Source of the DNA: Boudabousia marimammalium
GTDB lineage: Bacteria > Actinomycetota > Actinomycetes > Actinomycetales > Actinomycetaceae
NCBI RefSeq assembly: GCF_001936115.1
Contig: NZ_MPDM01000002.1
Coordinates: forward strand, 124,001-188,000
DNA length: 64,000 nucleotides
Direction of reading: 5' to 3'
Made by a program: the position numbers and the translations under genes. Below, in pieces: positions 1 through 12,146 of this stretch. Below the pieces are notes generated by a model. That model saw only the letters and a program-made list of their open reading frames with translations, ran no database searches and was not told the origin of the DNA. The first letter of the stretch is position 1; the number at the start of each line of letters is the position of its first letter.

Positions 1-2982
1 CTCAAGTGGCTGTCCGTTTACAGTCGCTTTCCAGCCGCTGGAATAGTTTTCCGCTAGGTGGAGGATGCCCGAGGTTCCCGCCGGCAGGCTGGTTTTGATG
101 TTTAGTGGACCGGAGGGCACCAGGATACGGCCTTGATTATTTTCCACATAAGCACGCAAAGCGATTGCTCCCGCGTCTGAAGAAGTGTCCGGGGAAGCTA
201 CGCGCCAGGTAAGTCCGGCTTCGGTAGCACCAATCGCCTCGAGGCCTTCAGTGGCTTCTAACTGCGATTTGACTCGCTTGCCAGCGCGGGTGTCCCATTC
301 GGTGAGGACTACTTGCTCAACCGCATTATTTGCCAAAAGTAAGGGGAGGTTCTCACCGTGCTGACCAGATCGCAGCTGTCCCATCGCAATGCTGAAGCTA
401 TCGGTAGCGGGGGCAGTCTCACCGCGGGTTCTAGTGTGAGCGTCCTGAACGTCCAAGATAGCGTTATGTTCTACGTATGTGGCTCCAGCATGACGCCAGA
501 TTCGAGCTTGCATGGCTCCGTTTTCACTAGCGGTCAAGACCAGGACACGCCCTCGGCGCTCAGACTGGCTGGCCTGTTCCGCGGAGGCAGGAATCGCGTA
601 ATGCGTGCCTGCTACGGTCGCAGAAGGGAGCTGCCGGGACACATAGGCAGCTGCGCTGGGGGCAACCATTACGGTCGCAGTAGCCAAAGTCATCACAGCC
701 GCAGCTACCACCGCTGGGGTGGCCCAGATAGCTTTCCGAGGGCGCAATACCCAGGCCCGGTCATAACCTGCAGCAACTATCACAATCAGCACACCCGCAA
801 CCATTAGCAGGCCGATTCCCGGCCAGGCATTCACAATCTGGTCGGTCGCAGAAACCGCCAGGTTACGAGAGATAACGGTCGCGCCAGCCACTGCGAGGGC
901 AAGTATCCACAGTCCTCTGACCAGCCAGCCGCGACGGCCTGGACGAAGCGTCACTAACAGCGCGGCAAGCGCCGCAAATGCAAGGGGGAGGCTCCACATC
1001 CACCATGGCCCGATCAGGCTCAGGGCCGAGGGCGCTGTCGGCCATCCCGCGGCCAGCTGCAAAGAGTTAGCCACCGGGGTGACCACAGGTTTATCGATGG
1101 AGCCGAACAGCGCCTGCCAGGCATCGTTGCGGTAGGCGTAGGAGAGGAAGGGGGCAATCTGAATGCTTGCCGGTAACGGCAGAAGCAGTGCGGAGAAGCG
1201 CCGAGAACGGAAAGTTATCAGACCGAATATGCTCAGCGCCCAGGCGGCCACGATGAGGGCGGGTTGCGCGGCGACTGCGACCCATAGCGCCAGGGCGGCA
1301 ATAGTCAGATGTCGGGTGCGCTGGGAGATGGAACGTACCACTACCCCACCGGCAGCCCCAGTTACGATTTCTGATTTATGTAAAAGTCCACCACGCATGA
1401 ATCCCCAGATTACGTAGGGGGCCGCAATTGAGAACATGATGACGGAGACTCGGCCTTGCGCCACAGAGATCCAGTAGGCAGGCAAGCTAATCCAGGTGAG
1501 CGCCGCCCAGATTCTCAAGGGGAGAGCCCGCGTGAAGGTTCCAGCCGCCAGCCAGGCACCCAAAGCTGCCAGCACCGGGGAAATGAACAGAAGGACACGC
1601 AAGGCGGCCGGGAGTTCGATTCCGAAAACAGCAAACGGAGAAAGTAAGACAGCAAAGACCGCCAGGAGCGGATCCGTGGGGGCTTCAGCTCCCAGACCTT
1701 GCGGAACCCATGCCGTCCAAGCATAGCTCCAGAGGGTGGACAGGTCCGGCGGCAAAGTGAGGAAGGCGGAGCCGGTCAGTCCCACTAGCCGCGGACCCCA
1801 GAAGATGAAGGCGGCAACAAAGGCGGCTAAGAGCACTATCAGTAGGCCGAAAAGGGAACGCTCCCGACGAACTTTCAAGCCTTGAGCGGCGACCGGTTCA
1901 AGGACTTCAGTGGGCAGATTAGCGCGTTGCACACGCCGGTCAATCCACCGGTACTTGAACATGGTGTGCGGGCTAACTTCCAAACGTCGCAAACTAGATG
2001 CTGGCACGTTCGTAACCGAGCGGGTGCGGTTTCGGGCAGCCATAATCTTGCCCGTCAGGGCGATAGCTTTCAATAGTGCTTTTAGCTCTTCCCACGCGAG
2101 AGCGGGGCTGCGGGAAATCACTCGCACCAAGGCACGCCCGACCTGCAGGAAGGGCAGCAACAGCATCAATATGGGCAGCTGCCATAGTGGGGCAGCTAGC
2201 ATCCAGTTATAGATTTGAGCGGCTTTACGGGACCCGAAAGATCGGGAAATGTTTTCTGTTTCATGATCTTTGCGTAGGCCCCGATAGGTGGCTTCCGCAT
2301 GATAGGTGATGGCTTGGGGTTCAACAATCACACGCCAACCGGCAAGGTGGGCACGTCGACCGAACTCTAGACCCTCCCCAAATTTGACGAGGGAGGGATC
2401 TGTGCCGCCTAAGCTCTCCCAAAGTGACTGCATGACCAGCATACCTGCAGTGGAGACTGCCAGTACGTCCTCGGTGTGATCGTATTGTCCCTGATCTAGC
2501 TCTCCGCGCAGGTGATCGTAGCGGCGCCCACTACGGGTGGCTGCGATTCCTAGTTCAAGTAGTTGCTCCGGATGATCCCAGCTACGTTGCTTGGTGCCTA
2601 TCACGCCGACTGTTCGAACCGTAGCAAGACGGGACACCAGTTTTTCTAAGCAATCAGTTTCCGGAGCAGAATCATCGTGCAGGAGCCACAACCACTGATT
2701 GTCAGTAAGGTTTTTGTCCCCGTTTTCTGCGTCTTTAGTGACGCTGAGTGCGTACTGTACGGCTGCACCAAGATTGTGGGCTTGGGGATTGGCCAGATAC
2801 TGCCATTTATTTTCAACGCAGAGACGAGAAAGTGTGGAACTGTTTGTTTTTTCAGCAACATCAACCACAGTCACAAGATCTGGTGCGTGACTTTGTGAGT
2901 TGAGTTGTTCTATCGTGCGCCCGCAATAAGGAGTGAATCCGTCAGTCACCAAAATCGCATGAACAAACGGCTGAGAGCTCAT
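1..2982 (-). CDS. Giant GT2 glycosyltransferase with polytopic membrane region (3' end cut by window)
   Basis: Open for 994 codons from ATG at 2982 to the window edge, with no stop reached, so the C-terminus is missing. Residues about 1-260 form a GT-A, family 2 transferase: an NLGAAV motif near residues 70-75 and HDD near 102-104 (nucleotide-sugar and metal binding). From about residue 290 on there are many hydrophobic stretches typical of a polytopic membrane protein, followed by a soluble C-terminal part. The start overlaps the stop of the upstream whiB gene in an ATGA arrangement, so the two are probably translationally coupled. Such long GT2-membrane proteins occur in actinobacterial cell-envelope loci; the sugar and acceptor cannot be told from sequence. 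I translated this reading frame by hand. Function beyond 'membrane glycosyltransferase' is inference. Confidence 0.85.
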   Translation of the reverse strand, partial: MSSQPFVHAILVTDGFTPYCGRTIEQLNSQSHAPDLVTVVDVAEKTNSSTLSRLCVENKWQYLANPQAHNLGAAVQYALSVTKDAENGDKNLTDNQWLWLLHDDSAPETDCLEKLVSRLATVRTVGVIGTKQRSWDHPEQLLELGIAATRSGRRYDHLRGELDQGQYDHTEDVLAVSTAGMLVMQSLWESLGGTDPSLVKFGEGLEFGRRAHLAGWRVIVEPQAITYHAEATYRGLRKDHETENISRSFGSRKAAQIYNWMLAAPLWQLPILMLLLPFLQVGRALVRVISRSPALAWEELKALLKAIALTGKIMAARNRTRSVTNVPASSLRRLEVSPHTMFKYRWIDRRVQRANLPTEVLEPVAAQGLKVRRERSLFGLLIVLLAAFVAAFIFWGPRLVGLTGSAFLTLPPDLSTLWSYAWTAWVPQGLGAEAPTDPLLAVFAVLLSPFAVFGIELPAALRVLLFISPVLAALGAWLAAGTFTRALPLRIWAALTWISLPAYWISVAQGRVSVIMFSIAAPYVIWGFMRGGLLHKSEIVTGAAGGVVVRSISQRTRHLTIAALALWVAVAAQPALIVAAWALSIFGLITFRSRRFSALLLPLPASIQIAPFLSYAYRNDAWQALFGSIDKPVVTPVANSLQLAAGWPTAPSALSLIGPWWMWSLPLAFAALAALLVTLRPGRRGWLVRGLWILALAVAGATVISRNLAVSATDQIVNAWPGIGLLMVAGVLIVIVAAGYDRAWVLRPRKAIWATPAVVAAAVMTLATATVMVAPSAAAYVSRQLPSATVAGTHYAIPASAEQASQSERRGRVLVLTASENGAMQARIWRHAGATYVEHNAILDVQDAHTRTRGETAPATDSFSIAMGQLRSGQHGENLPLLLANNAVEQVVLTEWDTRAGKRVKSQLEATEGLEAIGATEAGLTWRVASPDTSSDAGAIALRAYVENNQGRILVPSGPLNIKTSLPAGTSGILHLAENYSSGWKATVNGQPLE

Positions 2983-3278
2983 TCCGCGGCTTTCTTCAGT
3001 TTCCGCCGTTCGCGTTCGGATAGTCCGCCCCAGATACCAAATCTTTCATCATTGGCCAGTGCGTACTCGAGGCATTCTTGACGAACTTCACACATTGCGC
3101 AAACGCCTTTAGCTTCACGGGTCGAACCGCCCTTTTCCGGGAAGAAAGCCTCTGGGTCAGTCTGCGCGCACAGCGCCTGTTCTTGCCAGGCTAGAAGACC
3201 ATCATCAAATAAGTAGTCCACATTATCTGCGGTCAGAGGCGTCGACAAGATGTCGCCATCACCGAGGATGTTCCACAT
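2979..3278 (-). CDS. WhiB-family iron-sulfur transcriptional regulator
   Basis: A 99-residue protein with the four cysteines of the WhiB family: C37, then C60-x2-C63, then C69, which in this family bind a [4Fe-4S] cluster. The GIWGG turn follows at about 81-85, then a basic tail (SERERRKLKKAAE) expected to contact DNA. The length and the acidic N-terminal extension resemble WhiB2/WhmD, the type linked to cell division, but subtype is inference. An AAAGGGG ribosome binding site sits just before the ATG. The last codons overlap the giant glycosyltransferase (ATGA), so both are likely cotranscribed. WhiB proteins act with the primary sigma factor as redox-sensitive regulators. Confidence 0.95.
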   Translation of the reverse strand: MWNILGDGDILSTPLTADNVDYLFDDGLLAWQEQALCAQTDPEAFFPEKGGSTREAKGVCAMCEVRQECLEYALANDERFGIWGGLSERERRKLKKAAE

Positions 3279-3443
3279 ATCGCCCCTTTCGAACTACTTC
3301 TAATATTTCAAATCCATAACATGGTGTGTCACAGTCAAAGTGCAAATCACATCCATGTAACTTGGAGTGCTAGTCGTAAGAATAGTCCATTTTTATCGCT
3401 TTGGCACCCTTTTAGGGAAATCAAATTATGTAAAAATAGAAAT

Positions 3444-4166
3444 ATGCAACTAAACACGCTGATTTCTCATCACAATCTGGCTATCGTGACATATGACTCA
3501 AGCGGCCGTAGATTGCCCTTGACTACCAGTCTAGTGGCACGCTGGATTGGTAAATGCGCGCACGCCTATCAACAGTTACTCTTTCCCCCTGCTGATTCAG
3601 TGGAGATTCAAATGCCAGCGCACTGGCGTAGCATCGTTTGGACGCTAGGGGCCTGGTATGCAGGACTATCGACCGGAACGAGGCCGCAATCCCCCTCGCC
3701 CTCGGCCATTGTGAGCGACCAGCTAGAAACCCTAGAAGCCAGCGAAGCGGCAGTCAAAATCGCCCAAAGCCTTGAGCACCTAGCAATCCGCTGGCCGGGT
3801 AATCTCCCTTGGGAAGTCGAGGATGGAGCGCAGCTAGCCAATGAGCAACCTGACGCGCCGCCCTCCGTCACCCAGATTGCGCCGGAGCAGTTATTTAGCG
3901 TGGCCCAGCTGAACGACTACCGACGCTACATAGAGTTAGTGGAAAAGCTTTCTCCACAGACTCTGCTAGTAATAAAAGCTGGCCTAGCCCCAACTTCAGC
4001 CAACCAGCTATCCTTATTAGTTGCAGCCCTCTGGCGGGTATTTTCTGCCTACACGCAACTAGAGCTGCCCACGGTAATGCTAGTACCGCCAGAAGTGCCA
4101 GCAGAGAACGAGGCTCGTTGGATCCAGCAAGAAGCCCTAGACCGGCAGGTCCATCACCTACCTTAA
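3444..4166 (+). CDS. TIGR03089-type protein (AMP-binding-enzyme relative)
   Basis: The proposed start is ATG 3444 (240 aa), because homology-like sequence begins soon after it. An upstream ATG at 3321 would add 41 residues of low-complexity, unconserved sequence. The N-terminal pattern (YDSSGRRLPLTTSLVARWIG, then a PAHWRSIVW segment) matches what I recall of TIGR03089, an actinobacterial family related to the N-terminal half of acyl-adenylating enzymes but lacking the catalytic C-terminal half. At 240 aa it is far shorter than a complete AMP-ligase (about 500 aa). It is divergent from whiB and upstream of the pyruvyltransferase gene. Role unknown; a link to envelope glycan synthesis is suggested only by position. 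No clear Shine-Dalgarno is visible before ATG 3444. Confidence 0.7.
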   Translation: MQLNTLISHHNLAIVTYDSSGRRLPLTTSLVARWIGKCAHAYQQLLFPPADSVEIQMPAHWRSIVWTLGAWYAGLSTGTRPQSPSPSAIVSDQLETLEASEAAVKIAQSLEHLAIRWPGNLPWEVEDGAQLANEQPDAPPSVTQIAPEQLFSVAQLNDYRRYIELVEKLSPQTLLVIKAGLAPTSANQLSLLVAALWRVFSAYTQLELPTVMLVPPEVPAENEARWIQQEALDRQVHHLP

Positions 4167-4234
4167 ATAACTCAATCACCGCAACAACTCAATGTTAGGT
4201 CTTCCCACTGCTACCCTAGCTGCGGATTCTAGGC

Positions 4235-4240
4235 TAAAAT
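4235..4240 (+). promoter_or_regulatory. Possible -10 element (TAAAAT) for the pyruvyltransferase gene
   Basis: TAAAAT lies 28 bases upstream of the ATG at 4268, leaving a short leader that contains the AGAGAGGTAGG ribosome binding site. No convincing -35 box is seen at the expected distance. Confidence 0.35.
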
Positions 4241-4267
4241 CGAGACAGTCTCAGAGAGGTAGGTATC

Positions 4268-5791
4268 ATGCACATTGCTGTGTTAGCTGACGTCGGCCAG
4301 CCGGTTTACCATGTTGGTGATGAAGCTATCGGCAGAGAAACCGCCCGGCAGCTCGTCTCGCGTGGGCATCGCGTCACCATGCTGACCCGCGACATGGTAG
4401 CTACTTTGCGTGAGTTCTCCGACTTAGACGCTGATGCGGCCTGGACCGTCCCCTTCCCGATTGCCCCAGGAAGGCGCACCTACGCCTACGAATGGGCGCT
4501 GAAAGTAGCTGAACGGACAGTGGATAACCTGCATCTCTCCGCTCAGGAAGTTCCCTATCCAGAGAGTGAACTATTTACTTTAGTGCAAGAGATTTCTAAC
4601 GTAGATGCCGTCCTAATTGCCGGTGGTGGTTCTTTCAACTCCAAGTATGGCTGGTTGTTTTTAGAACGACTGCTGGTGATGAAGATTGCGCAGCTTTGCC
4701 ACAAAAAGGTGATTGTTACCGGGCAGACCTTAGGGCCGGCGATCACCGCTGAGGATGCCGCCAGAGCTCAAGAGTTGCTCGATTATGCACTTGCGGTAGG
4801 GTTCAGAGATCAAGGCTCACTACAGTTATCTCATCAGTTATTCCCGTCGGTTTATGCCGCGGCTGGTATTGATGATGCTTCCTTCTGGGGACTGTCGGAG
4901 GCGGAAAATACTGCCACGGCAACCACTGAAAACCTCCCCCAGTATGTGGCCTTTTCTCTTTCCGGGGAGAGCCACGACATCCCGGAACCAGAAGCCGTAA
5001 AAGCTTGGGCTAAACTGGCTGATTACACCTACTCTGTGACTGGACTTCCCACCTTATTTATCCCCCACATGGCGCCTCCCCGTTCAGGACAGTGGGACGA
5101 AGATTTTCAGCATCGCGTGGCGACGCAGATGACCACCCCATACTTGGAACTGTCGGTGGAGGACGCCGACGCTTCAGCACGCCGGCTGCGGCAAGTTTCT
5201 TTGATGGTCTCTAACCGTTTCCACCCGATTGTGTTCTCTTTGGCACGCAATATCCCGGTACTGCCGGTAGTTGCCTCATCGTACTCACAACAAAGGATTG
5301 ACGGCTTGCTGAATAACTGGGGACTGCCTGACCGAACCGTAGCAATCTGGCACCTATTCGGCCCAGCTGGACACTCAATAATCGATTCAGTCTGGGAAGA
5401 ACGCGATGAATATTCAGTTTTTGTCGGAAAACGTAAGAGTCATCTACTTGAGTTCTCCCAGAAGTGGTGGAACTCTATTGACGATATCTTCCGTGGAGGT
5501 AACGGAAAACTACCTAATCTAGTTGAGGCCAATTCACGTTTCGCCACTCTATCCAGCCCCTACCTTCAGTTAGTCAACACGCATAACTCTTTTAGCTCCC
5601 AGATCGTGGCGGAGATAGCGCAGCTGGAAGAAGAACGCGAAGCTGACCGATTAGATTTCATGCAGTCTGGCCGCCAAGATGATCCTTTTGGTTTGATTGG
5701 GCGCGCTGACGCCTTCGCTGACGCCAGATTTCATTACGATCACGTTCATGGGTCATGGATGCCGAGCCGCCCTGAATGGGCTCAAAACTAA
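4268..5791 (+). CDS. Polysaccharide pyruvyl transferase family protein
   Basis: A 507-residue protein with features of the polysaccharide pyruvyl transferase family (PF04230). The N-terminus carries a nucleotide-sugar-transferase-like fold (GDEAIGRETARQLVSRGH), followed by AGGGSFNSKYG near residue 120. A later segment with SNRFHPIVFSLARNIPVLP matches the typical 'RFH...A...P' region. Family members transfer pyruvate from PEP to make ketals on surface glycans, or act as related transferases. About 100 extra residues at the C-terminus are rich in charged residues. A good ribosome binding site (AGAGGTAGG) supports the start. A GT2 gene follows after 21 bases, so the two are probably an operon. 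Substrate unknown. Confidence 0.82.
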   Translation: MHIAVLADVGQPVYHVGDEAIGRETARQLVSRGHRVTMLTRDMVATLREFSDLDADAAWTVPFPIAPGRRTYAYEWALKVAERTVDNLHLSAQEVPYPESELFTLVQEISNVDAVLIAGGGSFNSKYGWLFLERLLVMKIAQLCHKKVIVTGQTLGPAITAEDAARAQELLDYALAVGFRDQGSLQLSHQLFPSVYAAAGIDDASFWGLSEAENTATATTENLPQYVAFSLSGESHDIPEPEAVKAWAKLADYTYSVTGLPTLFIPHMAPPRSGQWDEDFQHRVATQMTTPYLELSVEDADASARRLRQVSLMVSNRFHPIVFSLARNIPVLPVVASSYSQQRIDGLLNNWGLPDRTVAIWHLFGPAGHSIIDSVWEERDEYSVFVGKRKSHLLEFSQKWWNSIDDIFRGGNGKLPNLVEANSRFATLSSPYLQLVNTHNSFSSQIVAEIAQLEEEREADRLDFMQSGRQDDPFGLIGRADAFADARFHYDHVHGSWMPSRPEWAQN

Positions 5792-5812
5792 GAATTAAGA
5801 GGAGAACCGGGA

Positions 5813-6808
5813 ATGCAAACCACGCCGCGAGTCTCAATTATTGTGAGAACCAAGAATCGCCCTCTGTTCTTAAAACGCGCCCTGCTAGATATTTCCGCGC
5901 AAATTTTTAGTGATGTTGAAATCCTGCTGGTGAACGATGGCGGTGACCCTCATGAGGTTGACAGGATTGTAGAGTTATCCCCCTGGAAGAAACGCACCAC
6001 GGTTATCCATAATGAGTCATCTTTAGGTATGGAGAATGCTTCAAACCTAGCGATCAGCCGCGCCCAGGGTGAGTTCATTTGTATCCATGATGACGACGAC
6101 ACCTGGCATGCCAGGTTCTTGCACGCTTGCGTGGAGCATCTAGATGAGCATCCAAAAGACGCAGCAGTCGGTGTTCGCACCGAGATTATCTGGGAGAGGT
6201 TAGAGAAGGACCAGATTATCACCGAGGGCAGAGAGATCGCTTGGCCAGAAATTAGGGCCATCACCTTCAATGCCCTGCTAAGGCAGAATCAAGCAGTCCC
6301 GATTTCTTGCCTCTACCGTGCCAGCATTATTGAGCAACTGGGCGGCTTCCGTGCTGACCTGCCCGTAGTGGGAGACTGGGATTTCCACCTGCGACTGGCC
6401 CGCTACCATAACTTCGCCTTCATAGATGGCATGCCTCTGGCTTTCTGGCATCAAAGAAAGGGGCAAACCGGCGTGGCTGGCAACTCTGTAATTGCCATGT
6501 CCGGCGCACACGCCTACTATGACGCTTTGGTTCGCCGCGAATATCTGGGAGATGAGCTCTCCGATAATCAGGTCGGACAGTTACTGGTGCAGGGAGCAGA
6601 ATTTCAATTCCTTCGCTCAGAACTGGCCATGCAGATGCATCTGGTACGGGAGCTCTCTGCGCAGGTTACTAGTTTGCACACGAAACTAGATGAGCAGAGC
6701 GCACACTTCAATGAGCAGAATAACTGGCTGCTACACAAAGCGGATAATGCCTCACTCTACGCGGTCCTACGCCGTCTGGCCAAAAAACTGCTGAGAAAAG
6801 GCAGCTAG
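5813..6808 (+). CDS. GT2 family glycosyltransferase
   Basis: 331 residues with a GT-A fold, family 2. The start VSIIVRTKNRPLFLKRAL is the usual beta-1 strand, followed by LLVNDGGDPHEV and the metal-binding HDDDDTWH near residue 100, and a GDWDFHLRLARYH acceptor-side motif. The last 70 residues look like a coiled coil (MHLVRELSAQVTSLHTKLDE) and end basic, perhaps a membrane or partner contact. The ribosome binding site AAGAGGAGAA precedes the ATG. Its stop directly abuts the stop of the convergent wzt-like gene, leaving no room for a separate terminator. Sugar specificity unknown. Confidence 0.88.
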   Translation: MQTTPRVSIIVRTKNRPLFLKRALLDISAQIFSDVEILLVNDGGDPHEVDRIVELSPWKKRTTVIHNESSLGMENASNLAISRAQGEFICIHDDDDTWHARFLHACVEHLDEHPKDAAVGVRTEIIWERLEKDQIITEGREIAWPEIRAITFNALLRQNQAVPISCLYRASIIEQLGGFRADLPVVGDWDFHLRLARYHNFAFIDGMPLAFWHQRKGQTGVAGNSVIAMSGAHAYYDALVRREYLGDELSDNQVGQLLVQGAEFQFLRSELAMQMHLVRELSAQVTSLHTKLDEQSAHFNEQNNWLLHKADNASLYAVLRRLAKKLLRKGS

Positions 6809-7540
6809 CTAGCCTCTCATTTGCTTAACCACATCACCGGTCGGGCCGTCCATTACCATTTTTCCGTGTTCTACTAAGATGCCCCGCTCGCACAGCGCTG
6901 ACACCATGTCTAAATCATGAGAGACAATCACTAGGGTCTTTCCGGAGTCTCTCAGGTCCTTGATACGCCTGATGCACTTCTTTTGGAAAGGCTCATCCCC
7001 AACGGCTAGAATCTCGTCAATCAAGAAGACCTCAGGACTGCAGTGGATCGCGACAGAGAAAGCCAGTCGCAAGAACATGCCGGAAGAGTAAAACTTCACT
7101 TCCGTGTCCATGAACTTTTCAATCTCAGAGAACTCAACAATACTGTCGTACTGCTGCTCAATCTCATGCTTTTGCATACCTAAGATAGCGCCATTAAGGA
7201 AAACATTTTCGCGGCCAGTCAGGTCGGGATGAAAACCTGCCCCAACTTCAATTAGGCCCGCTACCCTACCTCGGGTTAAGACGGTTCCTTGATCTGGGTG
7301 TAGCACCCCAGAGATAAGTTTCAGAAGCGTTGATTTACCTGAACCGTTGTACCCCAAAAGGGCGACAGTCTCTCCCTCGTTCACGGAGAAACTAACCTCA
7401 TCCACAGCACGGAAATGGTTGATGCCCACATCCTGCCGGGTGAGCGCCGCAATGGCAATATCTTTCAACGCGCGACGATGACGAAGGGTAAATTCCTTGG
7501 TGACACTGTTGACGATAATCCTAGGTTCTGTCGAATCCAT
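6809..7540 (-). CDS. wzt: Polysaccharide ABC exporter, ATP-binding subunit (Wzt-like)
   Basis: 243 residues. Walker A is GYNGSGKST at about 63-71, the ABC signature is YSSGM at about 151-155, and Walker B is VFLIDE at about 171-176, so all nucleotide-binding motifs are intact. The protein ends soon after the H-loop (IVSHDLDMV) and lacks the C-terminal glycan-binding domain of long Wzt proteins. This resembles the short mycobacterial exporter ATPase Rv3781. The start lies one base after the stop of the permease gene (TAA-G-ATG), so the subunits are translationally linked. Together they should flip or export a lipid-linked glycan, inferred from neighbours to be the galactofuran polymer. Confidence 0.93.
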   Translation of the reverse strand: MDSTEPRIIVNSVTKEFTLRHRRALKDIAIAALTRQDVGINHFRAVDEVSFSVNEGETVALLGYNGSGKSTLLKLISGVLHPDQGTVLTRGRVAGLIEVGAGFHPDLTGRENVFLNGAILGMQKHEIEQQYDSIVEFSEIEKFMDTEVKFYSSGMFLRLAFSVAIHCSPEVFLIDEILAVGDEPFQKKCIRRIKDLRDSGKTLVIVSHDLDMVSALCERGILVEHGKMVMDGPTGDVVKQMRG

Positions 7541-7541
7541 C

Positions 7542-8420
7542 TTATAGCTCCTGTGCGAATCTACCCTCGTACTTTTTGAATACCCACTGCCCCAAAAACA
7601 GCAGCAGAGATGATACTACACAAGCCACCACAGTCATCCCCTTCAGAGACTCCATAGTGGCGGTGGCACCAGTTAGCGGAGACCAGAAGCCGAAATGGAA
7701 TAGCTCAACCGCGATGGTGAGGGGATTGAGCAGATACAGATTGTATAGCCAGTTGGGGAAGGCGTTCTCAACCATCGTGAGACCGTAGAGCACCGGAGAC
7801 ATCCAGACCGCCACCAGCAAAATCAGATCCACAATATTCTCAGCGTCACGGTAGAAAACATTGAAGGTGCCGAAAATCAGGCCGAGGCCGAGGGCGGTCA
7901 TCGTTACGATTATCACGCCGAGAAGGATTGCCCCTAGGGACAGCAGAAGGGTCTGAAAGCCCGGCCAGGGAGTTTGATCTATGACAGCGTACGCTAAAGT
8001 CCCAATTAGTAGCACAACCACTTGCGGGAAAAGGTGAACCATTGCCACCCAGACGCTGGAGACTGGAAACATTTCTCGCGGCAGATAAATCTTCTTGATT
8101 AAAGGCGCATTCCACACCAGGGTCCTGGTAGAGTTCGAAAGCACCTCAGAGAAATAGTTGATTACCACCATTCCAGCAAATAGGTAGACTGCATAGCCTT
8201 CTAGGGTACGTCCAAGGGAGAGGAATACCCCCATCGCGAGGAAGTACACCAGAAACTGGGTGGCTGGCTTCACGTAGCTCCACAGCATGCCGAGGACGGA
8301 GCCGTGATAGCGAACGCGTAGTTCTTTTTTCACTACCAGTTTTAGCAGATAGAACTGGAAGAAAACATCCACTAAGCCACGCCCACGCCCTGGGGCTACT
8401 AATTTTGACTGTTGTGCCAT
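7542..8420 (-). CDS. wzm: Polysaccharide ABC exporter, permease subunit (Wzm-like)
   Basis: 292 residues of the ABC-2 type. A cytoplasmic N-terminus contains the amphipathic segment LLKLVVKKELRVRYHGSVLG, typical of Wzm/TagG permeases, followed by about six membrane segments. It pairs with the ATPase encoded immediately downstream. Upstream, after about 50 bases, lies the GlfT2-like polymerase. In mycobacteria the Wzm/Wzt pair Rv3783/Rv3781 sits next to GlfT1 and moves lipid-linked galactan across the membrane. The same job here is inference from that precedent and from gene order. Confidence 0.93.
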   Translation of the reverse strand: MAQQSKLVAPGRGRGLVDVFFQFYLLKLVVKKELRVRYHGSVLGMLWSYVKPATQFLVYFLAMGVFLSLGRTLEGYAVYLFAGMVVINYFSEVLSNSTRTLVWNAPLIKKIYLPREMFPVSSVWVAMVHLFPQVVVLLIGTLAYAVIDQTPWPGFQTLLLSLGAILLGVIIVTMTALGLGLIFGTFNVFYRDAENIVDLILLVAVWMSPVLYGLTMVENAFPNWLYNLYLLNPLTIAVELFHFGFWSPLTGATATMESLKGMTVVACVVSSLLLFLGQWVFKKYEGRFAQEL

Positions 8421-8471
8421 AGATTAATCCTTGCGTGTCTGCCTTCGATATCACTGGGTTTGTAGCAACAA

Positions 8472-12142
<3,671 letters not shown>

Positions 12143-12146
<4 letters not shown>

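Noticed and set aside
358-2309. Several short plus-strand frames in the first 2.3 kb
   Set aside because: All are antisense to the open 994-codon glycosyltransferase frame that I translated across the whole region.
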